This document shows, one piece after another, positions 7,604-16,900 of a stretch of DNA of 27,822 bases (the first letter of the stretch is position 1; every line of letters begins with the position of its first letter). The notes under the pieces were generated by a model. It made no database searches. It worked only from the letters and a program-made list of their open reading frames with translations, and was not told the origin of the DNA. This DNA is from JAVBMV01 sp031552145 (GTDB lineage: Bacteria; Myxococcota; Myxococcia; Myxococcales; UBA5297): positions 1 to 27,822 of the forward strand of contig JAVBMV010000015.1 of the NCBI GenBank assembly GCA_031552145.1. The letters run 5' to 3'. Position numbers and translations under genes: made by a program.

Positions 7604-8995
7604 GCTCTCGTCGAGAGGCGCCTCGGCCTCGCCTTTGGGCAGGGCCTCACTGCTGGCTTCCACCTGTGGCTCTTCAACGGTGCGGCGCTCTTCGGTCGGC
7701 TCGCTGGGAAGTTCGGGGGCCGCCTCGGGCTCCGTCGGGATCAGCGCGGAGAAGGGCTTGAAGGTGAGCTTCTCGGCCTTCTTGGGGCCGCGCTCGGGGC
7801 GGTCGGCTCGCTCGGGACGCTCGGGACGATCTGGGCGGGCCGAGCGATCGCTCCGGTCGTGGCGTTCAGCGCGTTCCGGGCGCTCTCGCCGCTCCCGCCG
7901 TTCCTGCTTGTCGCCCCCTTCGGCTGCGCCGGTCGCCTCGGCTTCGGCGGCGCCGCCCGGTCGGTTCTCTTCGCCGCCCCCTTTGGCGCGCTCGCCCTCG
8001 TCGCGCTTGCGTTGGCGCCGCTCCACGGGAGCACGCCCGCCCGCGGTGGGAGGAGCGCCCTTATAGAGGTGGCGATCGTAGAGCTTCTGATAGTCGGTCC
8101 AGGCGGAGTTGGAGTCGCGCCGCATGACCTCGAGCCAGCTCGAGATGGTGCTGTCCATTTTGTCGATGAGGTGGACCAGCATCGCCTCGATGGTCTGCGG
8201 CAAGACCGGGCTGCCAAACTCGAGCGCGCCATGGTGCGCCAGCACGATGTGGCACAGATGCGTCTCGAGCGCGGGTGGGAAGCCGGGGAGCGCGGCGGCG
8301 CGTTCGTGGATGAGCTGCGCGGCGAGCACCAGGTGTCCAACGAGCCGCCCCTCATCGGTGTACTCGGTGCGCTTGTCGCTGCTCAGCTCGCGCACCTTGG
8401 CGAGGTCGTGCAGGAAGGTCCCCGCCAGCATCAGATCGCGATCGGCCATCGGATAGTGATCGGCGATGCGGTGCGCGAGGCGCATCATGGAGAGCGTGTG
8501 CTCCATCAGACCGCCCGGGTGGGCGTGGTGGACGGTCTTGGCCGCGGGCGCCTTGCGGAAGGCGCCCATCATCGCTTCGTCGGAGAGGAAGTTTTCGAGC
8601 AGCGCCTTCACGTGCGGATCGTGGACGCGACTCACCATTTCGTGGAGCGCCTGCAGATGGCGATCGTCCGGCGCGGGCTTGGCGGGGAGGATGAAGTCGG
8701 CGGGATCGAGGCCGGCGGCATCGACCTTCGCCACCGTCTCGATTTTGAGTTGGGGGTGGCCCTGGAAGGTCTGTACGAGCCCCTCCACGTGGACGTGATC
8801 GCCCTTGGCGAAGAGGGGATCCAACTCGGTCACGCGATCCCAGACGCGCGCGTCCAGCTCGCCGGTCTTGTCGCACAGCGTGACCGCGATGAAGGGCTTG
8901 CCGCCGCGCGAGGCCGCGGTGGCCTTCCTCGCGACCAGAAATACGCTGGTGAGCTGCTCCTTTTCGCGCACGTCCTTCACATAGACCTTAGACAC
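7586..8995 (-). CDS. YhaM-type 3'-5' exoribonuclease (OB fold + HD domain) with charged tail
   Basis: Residues about 1-95 form an OB-fold nucleic-acid-binding domain (FIAVTLCDKTGELDARVWD). Residues about 115-312 carry an HD phosphohydrolase domain with HHAHPGGLMEH, the metal-binding pair His196-Asp197 in TFLHDLAK, AHHG around 254 and LIDKMD around 278. This is the layout of Bacillus YhaM, a 3'-5' exoribonuclease active on RNA and single-stranded DNA. YhaM is about 314 residues; this protein adds about 155, highly charged and repetitive (RPERAERHDRSDRSARPDR and similar), ending in an acidic segment. The start codon is GTG, supported by GGAGG six bases upstream (complement of 9002-9006). Activity is inferred from the family. 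Confidence 0.85.
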   Translation of the reverse strand: MSKVYVKDVREKEQLTSVFLVARKATAASRGGKPFIAVTLCDKTGELDARVWDRVTELDPLFAKGDHVHVEGLVQTFQGHPQLKIETVAKVDAAGLDPADFILPAKPAPDDRHLQALHEMVSRVHDPHVKALLENFLSDEAMMGAFRKAPAAKTVHHAHPGGLMEHTLSMMRLAHRIADHYPMADRDLMLAGTFLHDLAKVRELSSDKRTEYTDEGRLVGHLVLAAQLIHERAAALPGFPPALETHLCHIVLAHHGALEFGSPVLPQTIEAMLVHLIDKMDSTISSWLEVMRRDSNSAWTDYQKLYDRHLYKGAPPTAGGRAPVERRQRKRDEGERAKGGGEENRPGGAAEAEATGAAEGGDKQERRERRERPERAERHDRSDRSARPDRPERPERADRPERGPKKAEKLTFKPFSALIPTEPEAAPELPSEPTEERRTVEEPQVEASSEALPKGEAEAPLDESSQAQS

Positions 8996-9375
8996 GTCGA
9001 GCCTCCGAGAGTCGGGTTGAGGGCAGTGACCATAACACCGCCCGAACCGGAGTTGCGATCGAAGTGACCCGGGAAGCAGCTCTTCGCCAAGATGTGCTCC
9101 GCGAAGCAGCGCTCGAAACCCATGGCACTACTCCTCGCCGGTGCTCTTCTGGCAGGGTTCGCAGGCTATGCGCCCTCCCAGAGGCATGCGCCGAAGCAGG
9201 AGCGCGAGGAGTGCGCTCGCCCCCGCAAGGGGCCTCCACTCCCCTGGAAGCGGGGGCCGCACCTCCCCGAGCGGTTGCCCGCATAGGCAGGTGTGCTGGG
9301 CCGGCGAGCTGCCCCGCTCGACCCGAGCGAGGGCAGGGCGTATACGTCGCCCACACAGCCGCTCGCAGAGGTCCA
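8996..9375. other. 380-base divergent intergenic region; only doubtful small ORFs
   Basis: This gap separates the exoribonuclease start from truD and should contain promoters for both. No clear -35/-10 pair was identified. Two overlapping small frames exist. A plus-strand frame from ATG 9122 to 9286 gives a hydrophobic N-terminus (MALLLAGALLAGFAGY). A minus-strand frame from TTG 9376 to 9128 encodes CxC and CxxC pairs suggestive of a zinc ribbon (TCLCGQPL, CEPC). Both show GC-rich third positions, so at most one is real; neither has a ribosome binding site. Confidence 0.35.
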
Positions 9376-10803
9376 ATGAAGCTCAAGCAGAAGCCCGAAG
9401 ATTTCGTCGTCACGGAGAGCTACCGCTACTCGGAGGTAGCCCGAGGCGAGTTCCGCCTTTACATGATGGACAAGCAGAAGCTCTCCACCTTTGATGCGAT
9501 CGACCGAATCGCCAGTGACTTCGATCTGCCCCGCTCGGTCTTCTCCTACTGCGGCCTCAAGGACAAGCAAGGGCGCACGCGCCAGCTCATCGCGGTGCGC
9601 GGCTACGACGTCGAGATGCAGGAGGAGGATCTTCGGCTGGAGTACCTCGGGCGCACCGATCGCCCGCTCTCCGCCGAGAACATCACCTCGAATAGGTTCG
9701 GGGTCACGGTGCGAGGCCTGTCCCAGGAGGAGCTCGGGCGCTTGCCCGAAGCGGTCGCGGAGGTCAACGGCGCCGGCATCATCAACTACTTCGACAGCCA
9801 GCGCTTCGGCTCGCTGAAGCATGGGCAGGGGTTCATCGCCAAGGATCTGATGCGAGGCGACTTCGAGGCAGCGCTCAAGAACTATCTGGCGCTCCCCTCG
9901 GAGCTCGATCGCTCGAACGATGCCAAAGTAAAGGCCTGGTGGCGTGACCACTGGGGCGAGTGGCGCCGACGCTGCACCATCCCTGGCGCTGAGCGTTACG
10001 AGAAGCTCGTTGCGGTCCTCAGGCACGACCCCAGGGCCTTCGCCAAGGCGTTTCTGCAGATCGACTCGAAGCGGCGCGCCATGCTGCTCTTCACTTATCA
10101 GTCCTATCTCTGGAACGAGATGGTGCGCCGCTTTCTCATCGCGCGCTTCCCCGGCGAGTCGCTCGTCGCGGTCGACTATCAGATGGGAAAGCTGCTCTTC
10201 CCGCGAATGCCAGTCGCGGTAAAGAGTTTTCCGCTCCTCGGGCCCGAGAGCCGCGCGCTCATCGAAAAGAAGGACCAGGATGGCGAGCTCTCGAAGGCAA
10301 TCGATTGGGTTCTCGGGCGTGAAAAGCTCACTCTCGAGAAGCTCTGCGTGCCCGGAGTGCCCGAGCTCTTCTTCAGACACGAGGAGCGGCCGCTCGTGAT
10401 CAAGCCGGGGCGCCTTATGGTGGGGAAGGCCCACGAGGACGAGCTCAACCCGGGGCGCATGAAGGTCTATGTCGCTTTTACTCTTCCGCCCGGCGCTTAC
10501 GCCACGCTGGTGGTGCGCCGCCTCTTCTCCTTCAGCGCGCAGGAGAATCGCGCGCACACATTGCTCGAACCCAAGGAGCGGGTAGAAGCGGAACCTATGG
10601 TCGAGGGGGCAGCGGATGGCGAGCTGCCGCGGGCGCGCGGCGAGAAGCGCCCGCGTCCCGAGCAGCCGTCGCGCCGCGAGAAGCAAGCGAAGGATACGGT
10701 CGCGACCGAGCCGGGATTCCACGCGCGCAAGCATCAGGAGCGGGCGCGGCGGGAGGCGGCTCGCGCTGCGACGAGCGCGAAGCGTCGCGCTCCCAAAAAA
10801 TAG
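9376..10803 (+). CDS. truD: tRNA pseudouridine synthase D (TruD) with basic C-terminal tail
   Basis: TruD converts U13 of certain tRNAs to pseudouridine. The N-terminus KLKQKPEDFVVTE matches the family opening. The catalytic Asp is Asp63 in YCGLKDKQGRTRQ. NRFGVTVRG and the signature NYFDSQRFGS follow, with the family-specific insertion domain and the closing LEKLCVPGVPELFF segment after them. At 475 residues it exceeds E. coli TruD (349) partly because of a Lys/Arg/Glu-rich, probably disordered tail from about residue 400. The ATG at 9376 is chosen because it begins the family-like sequence and has AGAGGT three bases upstream (9367-9372). A perfect inverted repeat lies just after the stop. 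No operon partner is evident. Confidence 0.93.
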   Translation: MKLKQKPEDFVVTESYRYSEVARGEFRLYMMDKQKLSTFDAIDRIASDFDLPRSVFSYCGLKDKQGRTRQLIAVRGYDVEMQEEDLRLEYLGRTDRPLSAENITSNRFGVTVRGLSQEELGRLPEAVAEVNGAGIINYFDSQRFGSLKHGQGFIAKDLMRGDFEAALKNYLALPSELDRSNDAKVKAWWRDHWGEWRRRCTIPGAERYEKLVAVLRHDPRAFAKAFLQIDSKRRAMLLFTYQSYLWNEMVRRFLIARFPGESLVAVDYQMGKLLFPRMPVAVKSFPLLGPESRALIEKKDQDGELSKAIDWVLGREKLTLEKLCVPGVPELFFRHEERPLVIKPGRLMVGKAHEDELNPGRMKVYVAFTLPPGAYATLVVRRLFSFSAQENRAHTLLEPKERVEAEPMVEGAADGELPRARGEKRPRPEQPSRREKQAKDTVATEPGFHARKHQERARREAARAATSAKRRAPKK

Positions 10804-10838
10804 AATTCGCGATATAGTTTGACCACAAAACGCAGGGT

Positions 10839-10876
10839 CGCCGAGCGCTCGACAGCAAGCCGTCGAGCGCTCGGCG
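10839..10876 (+). terminator. Perfect 15-bp inverted repeat after truD
   Basis: CGCCGAGCGCTCGAC (10839-10853) and its exact reverse complement (10862-10876) are separated by eight bases. Each arm also contains the 8-base palindrome GAGCGCTC. The position, 36 bases after the truD stop, suits a terminator, but no T tract follows. A protein-binding operator upstream of the giant lipoprotein gene is an alternative. Confidence 0.55.
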
Positions 10877-10974
10877 TATCGCCTTGCGCTTGCCTTTCGT
10901 GCAGTCAAAGGGTTTCAATGGGCCCGCCATAACTCGTCGTCGTTTGCTGATGCCACGGATCGATTGGAGGAGAA

Positions 10975-13900
10975 ATGAGCCTTTCCAAGTCGCTGTTCGT
11001 ATTGGTGTCGCTCTCTCTCTTTGCCGCGTGCGGAGAATCGAGCCCGAAGCCGCCGGTCGCCGAGCCAGTCGCGTGTGGCGCCGATGCCTTCCTCTGCGGA
11101 GGGCGCTGCTGCAGCAATCACAAAGAATGCATCGACGATGCGTGCGTCTGTGTGCCGCAGTGCGCGGGGAAGCAGTGCGGTTCCGACGGATGTGGCGGCA
11201 GCTGCGGGCTCTGTGCAGAGACCCCGGTCAAGCTCTATTGCAATGACGAGGGGAAGTGCCAGGAGAGCTGCGTCGACATCGACTTCGAAATCTGCCGGCG
11301 CGCCGAGGCGGAGTGCGGGCTCTACGCTGGAATCGATCAATGCACGGGGGAGACACGCACCGTCCAGTGCGGAATCTGCGACACCGCGGAGTATGAGCGG
11401 TGCAATGAAGAGACAAATCGCTGTGAGTGCATCGGCGAGACCGAGGCGGAGCTCTGCCAGCAGGCCGAGGCCGAGTGCGGGAGCGGCACGGTCATCGACC
11501 GGTGTGGCGTGGCGCGCGCCATCATCTGTCCGGACACCTGCAAGGGGAAGACCGAGTGCGTCGACATGAAGTGCCAGTGCATCGGGGAGACGAATGAGGT
11601 GCTCTGCGCGCGGGCGGGGGCCGAGTGCGGCGGCGGCACTGTCATCGACAAATGCGACAAACCTCGCGCCATCACCTGTCCCGACACCTGCGTGGCCCCC
11701 GAGAGCTGCTATGGCATGAAGTGCGAATGCCACCCCAAGAGCGACCAGGCGCTCTGCGCCGAGAGCGAAACCGCCTGCGGCTCGCGAACCTTCACCGACA
11801 ACTGCGAGGCGTATCGCGTCGTCGAGTGCCCCGACACCTGCCCGGTGGGTCCCGGCTGGAGCTGCGAGGAGAACAGCTGCGTCTGCACCCCAGAGAGCGA
11901 CGCGACCTTCTGCTCCCGGTTGGGGAAGAACTGCGGGCGCGTCCAGGCGCGCGACAACTGCGGGATGCCGCGCATGGTCGCGGAGTGCGGTACAGGGGAA
12001 TGCCCCGAAGGCGAGAGCTGCTTCGAGAACGTCTGCGGCGCGGTTGGAGTTCCCTCCAACGACGCGTGCGACGGAGCGCATGAACTGGTCTTCGTAGGGA
12101 CAGACGTCGAGGGAGTGTCCGAGGTGCGGTTCCAGGCGGATAACAGCCAGGCCACCGATAGTGGCACCGGCACCTGCAGAAGCACCAATATCGCGCGCGA
12201 CATTGTCTACTGGTTCGAGGTCAAAGCGGTCTCGTCATTCGTTGTCGAGGTTACCCCGTTGGAGAGCGTCACCTTCCCGAACGTCTACCTGCGCCGCGCG
12301 TGCGAAGACAAGGGCTCGGAGGTCAGCTGCAGAAACGCGTCCAACTCGACGAAGGTGACGCTCGACGTCCCTCAGCTCGTTCCGGGCACCTACTATCTGT
12401 GGCTCGACGGCTACGGGGCCGCAGCCGACGGCCCCAACCGCGGCACTGGCAAGCAGAGTGTCACGGCGGTGCTCACGGAGCTCGCGTCTCCCGCCCACGA
12501 TAGCTGTGGGGTGGGAGAGGAGGAGCGGATCGAGCTCGGCGCGGGAGAGAAGATTGTGGTGGAGGGAACGACCCTCGCAGCGGCGACGCCCTCCGTGGCC
12601 GATGAGCGATGCGGCATCAAGGGCGGCGATGTCTACTATGGCCTCACCGTTCCCGAGGGGCCGAACCGGAGGGTGAATATCACCGCCGTCACGGTCGCCG
12701 ACAAGGCGCCCAAGGAGTACTACCTCTACTATTCGCCCTCCATCGAAGTGCTCGAGGATTGTGAGGAAGAGCCCATCGCCTGCTACGCGGGAAATGCCTA
12801 CAACGCCAGCAACGGTGGCCCCACCGAGAGCGGCGTCCGCCTGCACAATGTCGCTGGGGGCACTCAGCTGCACATCCGAATCGGAAGCACCTCGGCGCTC
12901 TATGGTGGCCCTTTCATGATGACCGTGGAGATCGCCGACGCCATCCCAAATGGTTCATGCGAGGACGCGACGCTCTTGGAGCTAGGCGCCGGCAACACCG
13001 TCACGGTTCGGGGAGACACCACCGGTGCTCCAGAGGTGGGCAATGTCCCGTGCTCCACCACTCCGACCGATCCCGCGGTGGATGGACCCAACGTTTTCTA
13101 CAAGGTGGCGCCACCCTCCACCGGCGGGCCCTACAACATGACCGTCGCGGTCAACGCCCCCACCGAATCGGGTCTGTACCCCATGGTCGCCATCTTCTCG
13201 GAATGTGGAACCACCGCTTTCTGGGGCTGTGGCAAGCGCGGCGCGAGTCCCTATAAGTCGACCAGCGCTATCGCCAACAATGTGACGGCGCCGCTCTATT
13301 ACATCCATGTAGAGAGCTTCCGCTCGACCGCGAAGCGCTTCGAGGGGACCTTCGATCTGACGGTCTCCTTCGTCCCCAGGGTCGCCGCGCCGCCAGCGAA
13401 CGACACCTGCGCGGGCGCCAGCGACACTGCCTACACGATCGCCCCCGCGGCCGATACGGGGCGATTCAAGATCACGGGTACCACGGCTGGATCCACCAAC
13501 GCGCTCGACCCTGTATGCGGGATGGGCATGACGGGAGGCGAGGTCTTCTACCGCTTCGAGGTGGTCGATGGCCCCAAGCAGTTCTTCGCCTACCAGAAGC
13601 CGACCGACGCCAACTCGTTCAGGGCGCTGCTCTATGTCCTCAAGGACTGTGGGGAGGAGCCCTATGGCGGGCTCTGCAGCAGGTATGACCCCACCGCAAT
13701 CAACGTGAAATACCAGGCCTACAGCCTGGATTCAGGCACCTATTACCTCGTGGTCGACGGCGCGGAGCACCGCGAGGGAGACTTCACCGTCGAGGGATAC
13801 CTCTATCCCGAGGCACAGACCAACGATCGATGCGAGAGCGCGCGCGAGATCTATATCGAGAACCTCCCCTTCACGAAGAAGCTCGCCCTCGACACCTCCT

Positions 13901-16900
13901 TCGCCGCCCATGATGGTTCGACGTCCTGCTATCAAGGCGAGGGCAGGGACCTCGTCTGGAAGTTAGTGCTCAAAGATCCTTCACTCCAAGAGCTGACCGC
14001 TCGCTTCAGCAAGGGTGTCGGCATGGCGAGTCCCAACGTCAATGCCGCGTTCAGGAGAGATTGCGGTTCGGCGGAAGCGCCCAATGAGTTCTTCTGCGTG
14101 AACAACCCTTCGGACGCCGCCCTCCAGACCGTGCGGCGCGTCGAAGGAGGAAACGAGTACTATCTATGGGTCGATAACTTCAGCTCCGCGCAGAGCGGTC
14201 CGATGGAACTGGAACTCACCTCGAAGGCTTCGGTGATCAGGACCAACGATGCCTGCTCCAACGCGCTCGAGTTTCCGATGGTTGACGCCTCGGGCAATAG
14301 CTCCATTGGCGGCAATACGGCGGAGGCAACCCCCGGCGATCTTGCTGGCTGCAACGAAAGCTCCACCGGCGCCGACCTCGTCTATCAGCTCACGGTCGAT
14401 GCGCTCAGCCATGTGCGCTTCACGCTCAAGCCCGACACAAGCTCCGAGCTGATCCCTTCGCTCTATGTCAGGACAGGCTGCGCAAGCGCCGTCGAGCTCG
14501 CGTGCGCCTTCGATACCGCGAAGGCCAAGACCGTCTCGGCGGAGGTACGGGACGTGCCTGCCGGTTCGACGCTCTACGTCTTCGTCGATTCGGCCACCGA
14601 CCGCAACGAGGGTCCCTTCACGCTCTCGGCCGCCGTTGAGACCGCCGCCGCGCCCCCCGCCAACGACAGCTGCTCTGGCCTCTTGACGCAAACGCTCGGT
14701 CCCTCCGCTCCCGCGCTCCACTTCGCGGAGCAGAGTACCCGGATGGCCACCAATCTCTACGCGGGGCAGTGCCAGGGGAGCGCCGAAGCGCAGAAGCACT
14801 CGGGAGGTGACCTCGTCTATCAATTCTACGCCGAGAGCCGCGGGCGGGTCACCGCGGCACTTCACAAGAGCACAGCGAGTGGCGCCTTTAAGCCCGCGCT
14901 CTATCTGCGCAAGGGGCTCTGCCAAGTCGAGAACCCCGAGAACGAGCTCGCTTGCATCTCGGGCACCGGTGCCATCGTCGATCTCTCGACGACGGTAGAG
15001 GAGGGGCTCTACCAGCTCTTCGTCGATGGTGTCGGGGGCACGCGCGGCGCCTTCGACCTGGACCTCTCGTTCGTCGCGGCGGCGCCCATCGCCGACACCT
15101 GTCTCTCCGCTACTCCGGTCGCGCTGCAGGTTGGACAGAGCAGCCTGTCGCTCTCGGGCAACACCCAGGCTGCCTCCAATAATTATTCGTCGCGCCTGCT
15201 GGGTCTGGGGAGCGGCCCCGATGTCGTCTACGCCATCGACACGGCCGAGGCGGCGCTGCTCACCTTCCGTTTGGAGTTCGCGGCCGCCAACGGCACGGCG
15301 CTCCTCTCGCTCACCCCCAACTGCTCCGGCGTCGCCTCTGGCGAGGCCGAGACGGGGGCGGCGAAGGCCCCCTATGGCGGTCCAGTGACCCTCACCCGGA
15401 ATGTCGAGGCGGGGCGGCGCTATTATCTGTGGGTCGACTCCGAATGGCCTTTGAGCGGGCCCTATCGCCTGTCGATCGAGAGCGCCGCGCCGACCGCGCC
15501 GCCCGCCAATGTTGCGTGCAGCCAGCTTGGTTCGCCCATCGCGTGGGATGGCAATGGGGCGACGATCGAGGGCTCTACCTTCCTCGGGCAGAGCAGCGCG
15601 GTGACGGGCACCTGTGGCACGATGAGCGGCCCCGAGCTCATCTATGTGGTCGATATTCCGCCCGAGCGCCCCACGCGCTCGCTGACCGCGACAATTCGCC
15701 CTGGCGCGCACGCGCGGTCGGATGTCCCGCTCTCGCTCTATCTGCGGACGCAGTGTGACTCCAGCGCCGCGGTCGATCAGGCGGCATGTCAGCTGGGCTC
15801 CGCGGTGGGCACGGCGACCGCCTTCGTTCCCATCACCAAGGCCGCGCGCTACTACCTCTTCGTGGACAGCGCCTCGCCCATCGGCGACGACTTCGTGCTC
15901 GACCTCTCGCTGGGGGCGCCAGCGCCCGAGAGCTGCGCCGAGGCGTTGCCCATCTCGCTCGGCGCGGACAACACGCTGGTGCTCAAGGGCGACACGCGCA
16001 ATGTGAAGGGCGATATCGATAATGCTTGTCCCTCCACCACGGCGGCCAACAAGAACCCTGGGCGCGATCTGGTCTACAAACTGGCGGTCACGGCGGAGCA
16101 GGCCGCCACCGGGCGCGACCTGGTGGCGAGCCTCACCTATGCCAACAGCGCCGCGCTCGCCACGCTCTTCGTGCGGACGGGAAGCTGCACCACCACGACG
16201 GGAGAGCTCTGCGAGCGCAAGACCAACTCGCCGGCAAGCTTGGTTCGAGTCACCAACGTGCAGGCGAAGGACTACTGGATCATCATCGACTCCTCCAGCG
16301 ACGCGAGCATCTCATCTGACTTCACCTTGAACCTGAGTGTCGTCGCCACCGGCGCACAACCTCCAGCGGTCTCCGCCTGCGCCGGCGCGACGGAGCTGGC
16401 GCTCCCGCTTGGCCCGGCGACCTTCACGGGCACGACCCGCGGTGGCTTTGCCACCGACGGCACCAAATGCAAGTCGGGCACGGGGCAGGAGGCGGTCTAC
16501 AGCCTCAACCTGACTCACGGTTCGCCCGGCGACGACTACTTGGTCGATCTCATTGTGGCGCCCAGGGAGGGCTCCCGCTTCGTGCCCTCGGCAGAGTTCA
16601 GGGACAGCTGCAACGCCAGCAGCAGCTCCAAGGTCTGTGGCACGGGCACCGCCGACCTCCCGGCGGTCGCGCTCTCGGTGACTGTCAAATCGGGCACCAC
16701 CTACTATCTGTGGGTGGACAGCGCCGCTCCCGGACAAGAGGGCGACTTCCTGCTCAATACTGTCGTGCGCGTCGCCGCGCCGCAGCCCGACACCTGCGCG
16801 CAGACCGCCTCCTATCCGCTCTTCCCGCTCGCCACAAACGGCCATAGCGGGGTGCGCGGCACGCTGGTTGCCAACCTCACGGATGACGCGCAGGGCTCAT

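Noticed and set aside
9122..9286. Plus-strand frame with a hydrophobic N-terminus
   Set aside because: No lipobox, no ribosome binding site, and a low-complexity Pro/Arg remainder.
9128..9376. Minus-strand frame with CxC and CxxC pairs, possible zinc-ribbon protein
   Set aside because: It needs a TTG start placed on the truD start codon, has no ribosome binding site, and competes with an equally plausible plus-strand frame. It is left as doubtful within the intergenic entry.
9166..10908. 580-residue open frame antisense to truD
   Set aside because: truD motifs on the plus strand are unambiguous; the antisense product resembles no family and has no start context.
14164..15711. 515-residue open frame antisense to the giant lipoprotein gene
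   Set aside because: The plus-strand frame has clear repeated domains. The antisense translation is low-complexity and Arg/Gly/Glu-rich, has no recognisable domain, and is typical of shadows in GC-rich DNA. The same holds for 10915-12081 and 17998-19029 on the minus strand.
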